A stretch of 6,560 nt of DNA from Verrucomicrobiales bacterium (GTDB taxonomy: Bacteria > Verrucomicrobiota > Verrucomicrobiia > Verrucomicrobiales > DEV007): contig SLGN01000186.1 of the NCBI GenBank assembly GCA_007123695.1, positions 1 to 6,560 of the forward strand. The letters are read 5' to 3'. The translations under genes were made by a program, and so were the position numbers. Below the pieces are notes generated by a model. That model had not been told where the DNA came from. It worked only from the letters and a program-made list of their open reading frames with translations, and ran no database searches. Shown piece after piece: positions 1 to 6,543 of this stretch (the first letter of the stretch is position 1; each line of letters opens with the position of its first letter).

Positions 1-1091
1 AAGTAGTCGAGCATCGACTCGATCTCGATCCACTCGTCGTGTCCGTGCAGGTTGCCGACGCGTGGACGCGAGAGCATCACGGGGATACCGGCGGCATGGA
101 AGAAGCGGGCGTCGCTGCCTCCGCAGGCGCGCACGAGCCGGGGCTCGGTCCCGGTGACGTCGGCGACGGCGCGGAGGAAGGTCGGCTCGGGCGAAAGCTG
201 GGTCGGTTCGGCGCCGATGAGCAGTTCGCATTCGATTCCCTCGCCGAGGACTTCCGAGATGCGGCCGTGCCAGTCCGCCGCCGTCTCGGGCCGGAGAAAA
301 CGGACGTCGAGGACCGCTTCGGCGGTTTCGGGGATGCGGTTGGGGCTGTCGTTGGGGCACGAGAGCATCGTCAGGGCGCAGGTGGGGAACCAGTGGGTCG
401 CGAGGTCGTCGGCATCGACCCGGGGGGGGCGCAGGGGCTCGAAGAGCTCGTGGTGGACGCGGCGCACGCCATCGAGGAGCCGCTCGGCCGCGTTGTCGCC
501 CAGCCAGGGCCGGGCCGCATGGGCTGCGCTGCCGGAAGCTTCGAGCCGCAGGTGCAGGATGCCCTTTTCCTCGACGATCACGTCGGTGAGGGAGCCTCCG
601 TCGGGGATCACCGCGACCCCGGCGCGCAGGCCCGCCTCCTCGACGAGAAAGCGAACCCCGTCCTCTCCCCCGCGCTCTTCGTCGGAAGTGACGGCGAGGC
701 CGATGGACAGGCCGGGATGTTCGCGCCAAAGTTGCTGGACGAGGTGGACGAGCACGGAGAGCTGGCCCTTCATGTCCCCGGCGCCGGGGCCGTAGATGCG
801 GCCGTCGCGGACCTCGGAGCGGTAGTGCTCGGATTCGGGATGCTCGACCACGTCAAGGTGCGCGCAGAAAAGGATCTCGGGCCGCTCGAGCCCCCGCGGA
901 AACACGAGGAGGGATTCGTAGCCGTTCTTCTCAAGGGTGCGCAGCTCGATGCCGGGGATCTCCTCGAGCTGGTTCGAGACGAGCTGGAAGCAGCGCCGTC
1001 GTTCGTCGGGACGGTTCTCGGTGCTCTCGGCGACGACGAAATCGCGGGTGAGCCGCACGATTTGGTCCCGGAGCTGTTCTCGGTCGGTCAT
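1..1091 (-). CDS. M20-family zinc amidohydrolase/peptidase, C-terminus cut by window edge
   Basis: Cytoplasmic metal-dependent hydrolase of the M20 family (ArgE/DapE/carboxypeptidase G2 group), expected to cleave an amide or peptide bond next to a carboxylate. The minus strand reads 363 codons from ATG at 1091 with no stop before the edge. Visible landmarks: AHLDVV with metal ligand His78; GPGAGDMKG with bridging Asp106; TSDEERGG with general base Glu138 and ligand Glu139; PDGG with Asp164; the dimerisation-domain motif GSAAHAARPWLGDNAAE (His190); NRIPETAEAVLDVR; and near the end GNLHGHDEW, where His349 fits the last ligand. All expected metal-site residues are present, so the enzyme should be active; perhaps 10-25 C-terminal residues are missing. 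There is no signal peptide. It starts 28 bases after the ATP-grasp gene, so the two probably share a transcript. No strong Shine-Dalgarno precedes the ATG. Acetylornithine deacetylase, succinyl-diaminopimelate desuccinylase or dipeptidase activity cannot be told apart here. Confidence 0.9.
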   Translation of the reverse strand, partial: MTDREQLRDQIVRLTRDFVVAESTENRPDERRRCFQLVSNQLEEIPGIELRTLEKNGYESLLVFPRGLERPEILFCAHLDVVEHPESEHYRSEVRDGRIYGPGAGDMKGQLSVLVHLVQQLWREHPGLSIGLAVTSDEERGGEDGVRFLVEEAGLRAGVAVIPDGGSLTDVIVEEKGILHLRLEASGSAAHAARPWLGDNAAERLLDGVRRVHHELFEPLRPPRVDADDLATHWFPTCALTMLSCPNDSPNRIPETAEAVLDVRFLRPETAADWHGRISEVLGEGIECELLIGAEPTQLSPEPTFLRAVADVTGTEPRLVRACGGSDARFFHAAGIPVMLSRPRVGNLHGHDEWIEIESMLDY

Positions 1092-1119
1092 GTTCTCGAT
1101 CAATTCGATGAGTGGGAGT

Positions 1120-2508
1120 TCAGTCGCGGTCGGAAACGCAGGGCAGGCCGATCTCGGCGAGGGCCAGCAGGGTATGGCTGCCTGCCGAAGAATGGGCGAG
1201 GCAGAGGAACTGCCCTTTGTGGACGAGGCCGTCGCTGCCGAAGTTGAAGTTCACGGGCATGACGCCGGCCTCGGTCCGGCCGGGCACGAAAAGGGAGCCG
1301 GCCTTTTCGAGGTAGTCGAGGATGCGCGCGCCCTCCAGCGGGGTCTCGAAGCGCAAGTTCCGCAGGAGCCAGGCGCCGTCGGAGATGAAATGCCGGGCCA
1401 GCACGGACGGGTAGGTCGCGCCGGTGACGCGGGCGTTGAGTTCGCAGACGTAGACCTCGTGTCGCCGGTCTTTGTTCGACACGACGAGGAAGTCGGCGCT
1501 GGCGGTGCCCCGGTAGCCTTGGCGGTGCAACCAGACGGAGGCGGCGCGGGCCTGCCGCAGGATCTCTTCGCGCAAGGCGGGCTCCTCGGCGAGGTAGGGC
1601 GGCGGGGATTCGTTGCCCTCGTGGACGCTGCCGGCGCTGAGGATCTGCTCGGTCAGGTCGTAGAGGTGGACGGCGTCTTCGTCGAGGAAAAGCTGGACGC
1701 TGGGGCTGCGGATGGAGACGATTCCGCGCGAGCCGGGGCGCAGCCAGCCCTCGACCAGAGCGGGTCCTTCGTAGAAGAAATGGTCAGGCACCTCTAGCGC
1801 GCCGACGGCCGACGGGTCCAGCGAGGGGACCTTGAGCAGGCCGATGCCCGAGGCGCCGAGGGCCGATTTTACCACGGCCTCGGAGTAGCCGACGGCGCGC
1901 AAGCGGCGCAGAATGCCGGCCACTTCGCCGGGTCCGGCGGCCGTTTCGCATGCGACGACGGGCAGGCCGGAGTCCTTCAGGAATTCGTGGAGGAGCCGCT
2001 TGTTGTTGCCTCGGCGGCTTCCTTCGGGCGTGGCCACGGTCTGTTTCCCGGTGGTCTCGGCGAGCCGGGCGAGGATCGCGTCGGTGACGTATCCGTCGAT
2101 CCACTCGGCCCCGTGGCTGCCGAGGCGTTCCAGAAAGTCGCGTGCACCGGGGTGGTCGATGCCGTCGGCGGCGAGGGAAAGGTAGTCGGCATGGGGCAGC
2201 ACCAAGGTCTCGGGCAGCGACAGTCCCGCGACCTCTTCGAGATAGCGGCAGAGGGCCGGATCGGGCTCGCGCTCGAGCACAAGCAGGTTGCCGCCGCCGC
2301 GGAAGAGCAGATCGACCACGGGAACGAGCCGCCCCCCGTAGGAATCGACCTCGCCGACTTCCTGGGCGAGCTGGCGGGTTTGCTCTTCGTTGCCGAAGAA
2401 AAGGCCAAGCAGATTGGCGAGGAAGACGGCCCGCCGGTCCCAGAAGGGCGGCAGTTCCCCGGGCGCGGAAACAACGCGCGGGGCATGGACTGCGGAGGGC
2501 TCGCTCAT
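1120..2508 (-). CDS. ATP-grasp ligase, PGM1-like (probable amino acid/peptide ligase)
   Basis: Probable cytoplasmic ATP-grasp carboxylate-amine ligase of 462 residues, activating a carboxylate as acyl phosphate and joining it to an amine. Residues about 25-165 form a Rossmann-like pre-ATP-grasp part (GGRLVPVVDLLFRGGGNLLVL). The ATP-grasp fold follows: NNKRLLHEFL with nucleotide-binding Lys170; AVVKSALGASGIGLLKV with Lys214 and a glycine-rich lid; ALVEGWL near 250; GTASADF with Asp339; and CELNARVTGATYPS, whose Glu356, Asn358 and Arg360 fit the Mg-ATP site. A tail from about 410 (GVMPVNFNFGSDGLVHKGQF) resembles the small C-terminal domain of PGM1-type ligases. The three-part layout resembles the pheganomycin peptide ligase PGM1, but this is recognition by eye. 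Start: ATG at 2508; the upstream ATG at 2524 is out of frame. No Shine-Dalgarno is visible. It leads a two-gene operon with the M20 hydrolase and diverges from sufS. Other ATP-grasp roles, such as carboxylase or D-Ala-D-Ala-type ligase, look less likely. Substrates are unknown. Confidence 0.87.
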   Translation of the reverse strand: MSEPSAVHAPRVVSAPGELPPFWDRRAVFLANLLGLFFGNEEQTRQLAQEVGEVDSYGGRLVPVVDLLFRGGGNLLVLEREPDPALCRYLEEVAGLSLPETLVLPHADYLSLAADGIDHPGARDFLERLGSHGAEWIDGYVTDAILARLAETTGKQTVATPEGSRRGNNKRLLHEFLKDSGLPVVACETAAGPGEVAGILRRLRAVGYSEAVVKSALGASGIGLLKVPSLDPSAVGALEVPDHFFYEGPALVEGWLRPGSRGIVSIRSPSVQLFLDEDAVHLYDLTEQILSAGSVHEGNESPPPYLAEEPALREEILRQARAASVWLHRQGYRGTASADFLVVSNKDRRHEVYVCELNARVTGATYPSVLARHFISDGAWLLRNLRFETPLEGARILDYLEKAGSLFVPGRTEAGVMPVNFNFGSDGLVHKGQFLCLAHSSAGSHTLLALAEIGLPCVSDRD

Positions 2509-2519
2509 GATCGGGCGAG

Positions 2520-2548
2520 ACCATGGCCGCAGGAAGCGCGGGAATCAA
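2520..2548 (-). promoter_or_regulatory. Candidate promoter for the ATP-grasp/M20 operon
   Basis: On the minus strand TTGATT (2543-2548) is a good -35 box. After a 17-base spacer comes CATGGT (2520-2525), a weak -10 with three of six consensus bases. Transcription would begin only a few bases before the ATG at 2508, giving a very short leader, which would fit the absence of a Shine-Dalgarno. The same CTTGATTCC string lies at a similar distance from the other minus-strand operon start. The -10 is poor, so this is tentative. Confidence 0.27.
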
Positions 2549-2598
2549 GGCGGCAGAACAGCCGTTGGCGCATGCGGTCGGCGGAAGGCCTGAAAAAG

Positions 2599-2628
2599 TT
2601 CCTTGGAAACAAGTCGGATGCGTATAGT
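2599..2628 (+). promoter_or_regulatory. Candidate promoter for sufS
   Basis: TATAGT at 2623-2628 matches five of six bases of the -10 consensus. The -35 position, TTCCTT at 2599-2604 with an 18-base spacer, is weak. The expected transcription start falls about at the ATG (2635), so the message may be leaderless. No AGGAGG-like site precedes the start codon. No binding site for an iron or redox regulator could be recognised in this gap. Confidence 0.33.
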
Positions 2629-2634
2629 TGAGAA

Positions 2635-3855
2635 ATGATGCCCTTCGACCCATCCGCCCTTCGGGCCGACTTTCCGATTCTCTCGCGGGAGATTGACGGA
2701 AAGCCGCTCGTCTACCTCGACAACGGGGCGACAACGCAGAAGCCGACACGAGTCATCGATGCACTCGCGCGGTTCTTTTCTCATGAGAACGCGAACATCC
2801 ATCGGGGCATACACTCGCTTAGCCGCGATGCCACCGACGCCTACGACCGCGCGCGCGAATACATCAAGGAGCGCCTCGCCCTGCCGGAGAGCCACGAGCT
2901 CGTCTTCGTTCGGGGCACGACCGAGGCGGTGAACCTCGCCGCGCACGGTCTCGCCGGAGACCTGCGGGAAGGCGACGAGATCGTGCTGACCCTGATGGAG
3001 CACCACGCGAATTTTGTTCCTTGGCAGGTTCTCGCGGAACGCACCGGAGCGGTCCTGCGCTTTGCCGGGGTGCTCGCCGACGGATCCCTCGATCTGGAGC
3101 AGTGGCGCTCGCTCTTCGGGCCGCGCACCCGCATCGCCGCCTTCGTCCATGTCTCCAACGTCCTCGGAACGGTGAATCCCGTTTCGGAAATGACGGCCTT
3201 TGCGCGCGAGCGGGGCGTGCTTTCCTTCGTCGACGGAGCCCAGGCGCTACCCCACGGCCCGGTCGATCTGGCGGCCGTGGGGGCCGATTTCTACGCGTTT
3301 TCGGGGCACAAGGTCTACGGTCCCGACGGGATCGGAGTGCTCTGCGGCCCGCGTGACAAGCTCGACGCGATGCCCCCCTACGAGACCGGCGGCGACATGA
3401 TCGAGCGCGTTACGGTGTCGGGCTCGACCTACCGCCGCGCGCCCGAGCGCTTCGAGGCCGGCACTCCGAACATTTCCGGGGCGATCGGCCTCGCCGAAGC
3501 TTTTCGCTATCTCGAGGATATCGACTGGGAGGGCGCGAGAGCCCACGAGACAGAGCTGCTCGCCCATGCCACCGGAGAGCTCACCAAGATGGACGGCATC
3601 CGGGTCTTCGGAACCACTCCGGAAAAGGCAGCGATTCTGTCCTACCACTACGCCGCTGCCCACCCCCACGATGTCGGGACCATCCTAGACACCGAGGGCG
3701 TCGCCATCCGCGTGGGCCACCACTGCGCCCAGCCCCTGATGGAGCATCTCGGCGTGCCTTCGACGGCACGCGCCTCCTTCGCTTTCTACAACAACCACGA
3801 GGATGTCGAGACGTTCCTGCGTGCCATGCGGAAGGTGGAGCGCTTTTTCGCCTAG
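2635..3855 (+). CDS. sufS: SufS-type cysteine desulfurase (group II)
   Basis: PLP-dependent enzyme that takes sulfur from L-cysteine, forming alanine and an enzyme persulfide that feeds Fe-S cluster assembly; cytoplasmic. The 406 residues form one aminotransferase class V domain. Visible landmarks: VYLDNGATTQKP near 27; TTEAVNLAA; TLMEHHANFVPW with PLP-stacking His124 (His123 adjacent); FVDGAQ with Asp200 and Gln203 at the cofactor; FSGHKVYGP with Schiff-base Lys226; FEAGTPN; and RVGHHCAQPLM with persulfide Cys364, then Arg379 in STARASFAFYNN. Length, Lys226, Cys364 and Arg379 coincide with known E. coli SufS numbering. The RxGHHCAQP loop marks the SufS/CsdA group, as opposed to IscS/NifS. 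Two ATG codons in tandem open the frame at 2635; either could serve. No sufB, C, D, E or U lies next to it, so its sulfur acceptor must be encoded elsewhere. It diverges from the ATP-grasp operon and converges with the propeller gene. CsdA-like or SufS naming is the only real uncertainty. Confidence 0.95.
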   Translation: MMPFDPSALRADFPILSREIDGKPLVYLDNGATTQKPTRVIDALARFFSHENANIHRGIHSLSRDATDAYDRAREYIKERLALPESHELVFVRGTTEAVNLAAHGLAGDLREGDEIVLTLMEHHANFVPWQVLAERTGAVLRFAGVLADGSLDLEQWRSLFGPRTRIAAFVHVSNVLGTVNPVSEMTAFARERGVLSFVDGAQALPHGPVDLAAVGADFYAFSGHKVYGPDGIGVLCGPRDKLDAMPPYETGGDMIERVTVSGSTYRRAPERFEAGTPNISGAIGLAEAFRYLEDIDWEGARAHETELLAHATGELTKMDGIRVFGTTPEKAAILSYHYAAAHPHDVGTILDTEGVAIRVGHHCAQPLMEHLGVPSTARASFAFYNNHEDVETFLRAMRKVERFFA

Positions 3856-3891
3856 CGGTCTGGAAACGCGGCCCGGGGCGCGACGGTCCCG

Positions 3892-5097
3892 CTATTCGGC
3901 GGCGAACTTCCAGATGTGTCCGTCGCTGCGGATGTAGAGGGCGCCTTCGGCGAGCGCCGGGGTGCCGAGAATGGTCTCGCCCAGCTCGACTTCGCTGGAG
4001 ACTTCGCCCTGGTCTCCGGAGATGTCGACGACTTGGCCGACGCCCTGTTCGCTGAAGACGTAGAGGCGGCCGTCCCCACCGGCAACGGGACTGCCGCTGA
4101 AGGGGCCCTTGAGCCGGAATTCGTAGATCTTCTCCCCGCTGCTCCGGTCGCTGCACGTGAGGACGCCGGCGTTGTTGATGATGTAGAGCCTGTCCTCGAC
4201 GGCGAGCACACTTGCGGTTCCGGGCCGCTGGTTGGACTGGTTCCAGAGCTGCTTCGGTTCTTCTCCGTCCGCGCCGAGCCTCACTGCGGTGAGTCCGTTC
4301 GAGGGGATGAAGAGATCGTCTCCCGATGCAGCGGAAGAAGGGATGGTCGAGGCCCCGCCGCCGAGTTCGAAGGCGACGGAACCGCTCGCGGGATGGACGC
4401 CTAGGATGCCGTTGCCCGACTGCAGGGCGACGATGGCCTCGCCTTCCCTGCGCAGCACCGTGGGCGAAGTCCAGTTCGAGAGCTTGGGCCGGTCGAGCTT
4501 CCATTTGTTCACTCCGGTGAGAAGGTCGAAGCCTGCGGCGAAGGATTCCGAATCGTTTTCGATCTGGGCGACGAGGGTGTCGCCGACGACGATGGGCGAG
4601 GAGGCCATGCCGAGGCTGTTGGAGGCATTGGGGTAGTCGAGGGTGAGCCCCCGCATCCAAACCAGATTTCCCTCGAGATCGAGACAGACGAGATCGTTGG
4701 ACGAGTAGAGCGCGTAGATCCGCTCGCCGTCGCTCGCGGGGCTGGGGGCGGCCACGTTGGTCTTGTTGTGCGACATGGTGCGCCCGGTCGCCCAGAAGCG
4801 GCGCTCCCACAGCGGGGCACCGTCGGCGGCGGCGAAGCAGAGCACGTGGAGTTGCTGCTGGTCGGGGCCGCTCGCTGCGGTGACGAAGACCTTGTCGCCC
4901 ACGAGGACGGGGCTGCCGAGGCCGCGGCCCGGCAGAGGAACCTTCCAGGCGATGTTGTCCTCGCCGAGCCGACCTACGCTGCGTGCGATGGAGGGGTCGT
5001 GGCCGGAGCCGCCGGGGCCGCGGAAGTTGAGCCAATCCGCGCGGGCGGCGCCGGAGAGAAAGAGGATCGAGCACAGGAGGAGGATGGGGAGCTTCAT
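3892..5097 (-). CDS. Secreted PQQ-like beta-propeller protein (BamB-like fold)
   Basis: Exported protein of 401 residues with a predicted eight-bladed beta-propeller fold, as in BamB and PQQ-binding-like proteins; probably a periplasmic or surface binding/scaffold protein. A signal peptide spans residues 1-20 (MKLPILLLCSILFLSG, cleavage after ARA). The mature chain opens with DWLNFRGPGGSG, a motif typical of this family in the PVC phyla. Eight blade-like repeats of the form SP-x-x-x-GD-x-LYV begin near residues 61, 116, 165, 210, 252, 293, 334 and 377. Examples are GSPVLVGDKVFV, ASSPIVVGDTLVAQ, SGSPVAGGDGRLYVF and LGTPALAEGALYIR. No quinoprotein dehydrogenase catalytic domain or cytochrome motif is seen, so an enzymatic role is not supported. 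The frame stays open upstream to 5415, but that extension overlaps the preceding gene; the ATG at 5097 places the signal peptide correctly. No Shine-Dalgarno is clear. It follows the helical-repeat gene after 38 bases in a likely operon. The ligand is unknown. Confidence 0.88.
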   Translation of the reverse strand: MKLPILLLCSILFLSGAARADWLNFRGPGGSGHDPSIARSVGRLGEDNIAWKVPLPGRGLGSPVLVGDKVFVTAASGPDQQQLHVLCFAAADGAPLWERRFWATGRTMSHNKTNVAAPSPASDGERIYALYSSNDLVCLDLEGNLVWMRGLTLDYPNASNSLGMASSPIVVGDTLVAQIENDSESFAAGFDLLTGVNKWKLDRPKLSNWTSPTVLRREGEAIVALQSGNGILGVHPASGSVAFELGGGASTIPSSAASGDDLFIPSNGLTAVRLGADGEEPKQLWNQSNQRPGTASVLAVEDRLYIINNAGVLTCSDRSSGEKIYEFRLKGPFSGSPVAGGDGRLYVFSEQGVGQVVDISGDQGEVSSEVELGETILGTPALAEGALYIRSDGHIWKFAAE

Positions 5098-5135
5098 CGG
5101 GAAAGGTCGGTCGGGATGGGGCGGTGCGGAGGGCT

Positions 5136-6314
5136 TCACTGGGCCGACTTGCTGCGGCGGCGGATCGGAGCGGCCTTCTCCGGAGTGGGGCGGCGGTCCT
5201 TGGCGAGAATGGCGGTGCCGGTGGCGTCGCAGACGCGCATCTGGAATTCCCACTGCACCGTCCAGTCCTGCTCTTGCTCGTTCTGGCAGGCCTTTACGAG
5301 GATGGTGTTCTTTCCCTCGCGCAGCTTTACGGGCAGGGAATACTGGTCGATGCGCTGGCCGCGGTGGTATTCGTCGCGCCCGAAGAGGAGCTCGCCGTTG
5401 AACCAGACCTTCCACGCGTTTTTGCAGCCGAGACGCAGTTCTGCGTCGCGAGCCTCGGCGGCCTCGAACTCGGTGTAGGCGTAGCCAACGACCTGCTTGA
5501 GGGGTCCGAAGGGCTGGTTGAAATCGACCTTACCGTAGTCGTCGGGGGTCGCGTACTCCTGCCAGGCCACCGCCTCGCCATCCTTGCCCTCGTATTCCGC
5601 GCCGAGGTCGATCTCCATCTCGGGCGAGTAGACCCGGTCGAAGCCGGCCCGGTCAGTGTTGTCGAAGGGGGCGATGAGTTGCCAGTAGGAGAGAAAGCCG
5701 AAATGCTTGGGCAGGTCCACGGTTTGGTCGAGCTTCTCGCGGAGCAGCTTGGTCGCGGCGTCGATCTGATCGACTTCGCGGGCGGCGTCGAGGGCGGCCT
5801 CGAGAGTGGCGAGGCTTTTTTCCTTGTCCCCGGACTCGAGCTGGGCCTTGCCTTCCTCGATCAGCTTGGCAACGGCCTCGCGGCGCAGCCCCGGACTGGG
5901 GTCGTCGGCAAAGCCGGGCACGAGGCCGGCGGCGGCATCGGCGTCGAGCTTGGCGTAGAGGTCGAAGGCGAGGCGGCGGGCGTTGGGCTCCTTGCTGCGG
6001 TCGAGGACGAAGGCCTCGATGGCTTCGCCGGGGATGGCCGCTCCGGCGGCGAGCTCGCGCTCGAAGACGGTCTCCACCGCCGTGCGCATCCAGTTGCGGG
6101 CGAGAGGCCCGGATCCGCCCATCGCGGAGAGCACCGGAACGATGACCTCGGGTCCGAGGGAGGTGATCTCGCTCCAAGCTTCGGCAGCTTCCGCGTTGCC
6201 TTCGCCCTCCGGGCCGACCTGCCGCAGCTTCGCGAGGGAGTCCTGCCAAGTCTCGGCGGGAAGCGAGGGAACCAGGGCAAGGGAGACGGCAATTAGAAAG
6301 GCGAATGGTTTCAT
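5136..6314 (-). CDS. Secreted HEAT/TPR-like protein with C-terminal beta-sandwich domain
   Basis: Exported protein of 392 residues with no enzyme motif that I recognise. Residues 1-20 are a signal peptide (MKPFAFLIAVSLALVPSLPA, cleavage before ETW). Residues about 22-195 are helical and repeat-like: the stretches around 45-90 and 110-155 resemble HEAT repeats, and 152-195 (GDKEKSLATLEAALDAA) resembles a TPR. From about 208 a beta-rich domain begins with YWQLIAPFDNTDRAGF and continues through QVVGYAYTEFEAAEARDAELRLG, KVWFNGELLF and LREGKNTILVKACQ. This pattern is familiar from PVC-group exported proteins and resembles galactose-binding-like jelly rolls, suggesting glycan or protein binding. 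The tail (380-392) is arginine/lysine-rich and probably disordered. The start is ATG at 6314, preceded by GGAG at 6318-6321; a TTG at 6323 also fits the frame but overlaps that ribosome site. It is first in the operon with the propeller gene. A binding or structural role is inferred only. Confidence 0.83.
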   Translation of the reverse strand: MKPFAFLIAVSLALVPSLPAETWQDSLAKLRQVGPEGEGNAEAAEAWSEITSLGPEVIVPVLSAMGGSGPLARNWMRTAVETVFERELAAGAAIPGEAIEAFVLDRSKEPNARRLAFDLYAKLDADAAAGLVPGFADDPSPGLRREAVAKLIEEGKAQLESGDKEKSLATLEAALDAAREVDQIDAATKLLREKLDQTVDLPKHFGFLSYWQLIAPFDNTDRAGFDRVYSPEMEIDLGAEYEGKDGEAVAWQEYATPDDYGKVDFNQPFGPLKQVVGYAYTEFEAAEARDAELRLGCKNAWKVWFNGELLFGRDEYHRGQRIDQYSLPVKLREGKNTILVKACQNEQEQDWTVQWEFQMRVCDATGTAILAKDRRPTPEKAAPIRRRSKSAQ

Positions 6315-6322
6315 CGTCTCCA

Positions 6323-6352
6323 AAGGTAGTCTCGGGCGCTAGGCGGAATCAA
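6323..6352 (-). promoter_or_regulatory. Candidate promoter for the secreted-protein operon
   Basis: On the minus strand TTGATT (6347-6352) is followed after 18 bases by TACCTT (6323-6328), a TAnnnT-type -10. Transcription would start about 6316, leaving almost no leader before the ATG at 6314. The GGAG at 6318-6321 would then lie at or just before the 5' end, so either the true start site is farther upstream or the ribosome site is fortuitous. Confidence 0.33.
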
Positions 6353-6405
6353 GTCCGCGTTTCGCTACCCAATTTAAGGGCCAGATGTTTAATATATTTT
6401 AAGCT

Positions 6406-6441
6406 TGCCTGGGTGGTCGGGTGGCGATAGGGTGCCAGGCA
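6406..6441. repeat. Perfect 7-base inverted repeat, 22-base loop
   Basis: TGCCTGG (6406-6412) is exactly complementary to CCAGGCA (6435-6441). The loop holds two copies of GGGTGG and a further GGG run. No T-run follows on either strand, so it is a poor intrinsic terminator. It could be an operator, a structured DNA element or a REP-like/insertion end. A 7-base match at this spacing can also arise by chance. Confidence 0.4.
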
Positions 6442-6512
6442 TTCGCATCAACCTAAGCAGATAACCGATTGGAATAGAACGAGTTAAATATCAAGAAAAC
6501 GCGATTTTCCCC

Positions 6513-6543
6513 TTGACTTTGCGAGAGAGCCGGCAGGTTTTCT
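6513..6543 (+). promoter_or_regulatory. Possible promoter pointing off the right edge
   Basis: TTGACT at 6513-6518 matches five of six -35 consensus bases and stands out in the AT-rich region. The only -10 candidate is TTTTCT (6538-6543) after 19 bases, which is weak. An ATG at 6544, preceded by AGG at 6535-6537, opens a frame that leaves the window after five codons. It would be divergent from the secreted-protein operon. Confidence 0.22.

Noticed and set aside
39..1247. Long plus-strand open frame of 402 residues opposite the M20 gene
   Set aside because: It is antisense to a gene with every expected M20 motif, has low-complexity Gly/Ala/Glu/Asp composition and no recognisable domain. Long antisense frames are usual in GC-rich coding DNA.
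3581..5074. Second minus-strand frame of 497 residues across the propeller gene and into sufS
   Set aside because: The product is extremely arginine-rich, overlaps two well-supported genes and has no domain; it is a frame shadow.
5098..5415. N-terminal extension of the propeller gene up to 5415
   Set aside because: It would overlap the upstream gene by about 280 bases and bury the signal peptide inside the protein. The ATG at 5097 gives a normal exported protein.
5136..6296. Long plus-strand open frames (for example 5124-6296) opposite the helical-repeat gene
   Set aside because: They mirror a gene with a signal peptide and coherent domains, and their own products are Gly/Glu/Val/Leu-rich without motifs.
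6315..6323. TTG start at 6323 for the helical-repeat gene
   Set aside because: It adds only three residues before the signal peptide and overlaps the GGAG that would serve the ATG at 6314.
6411..6434. G-quadruplex in the GGG-rich loop
   Set aside because: Only three clear GGG runs lie close together, with loops of unequal length; a stable four-run motif is not evident.
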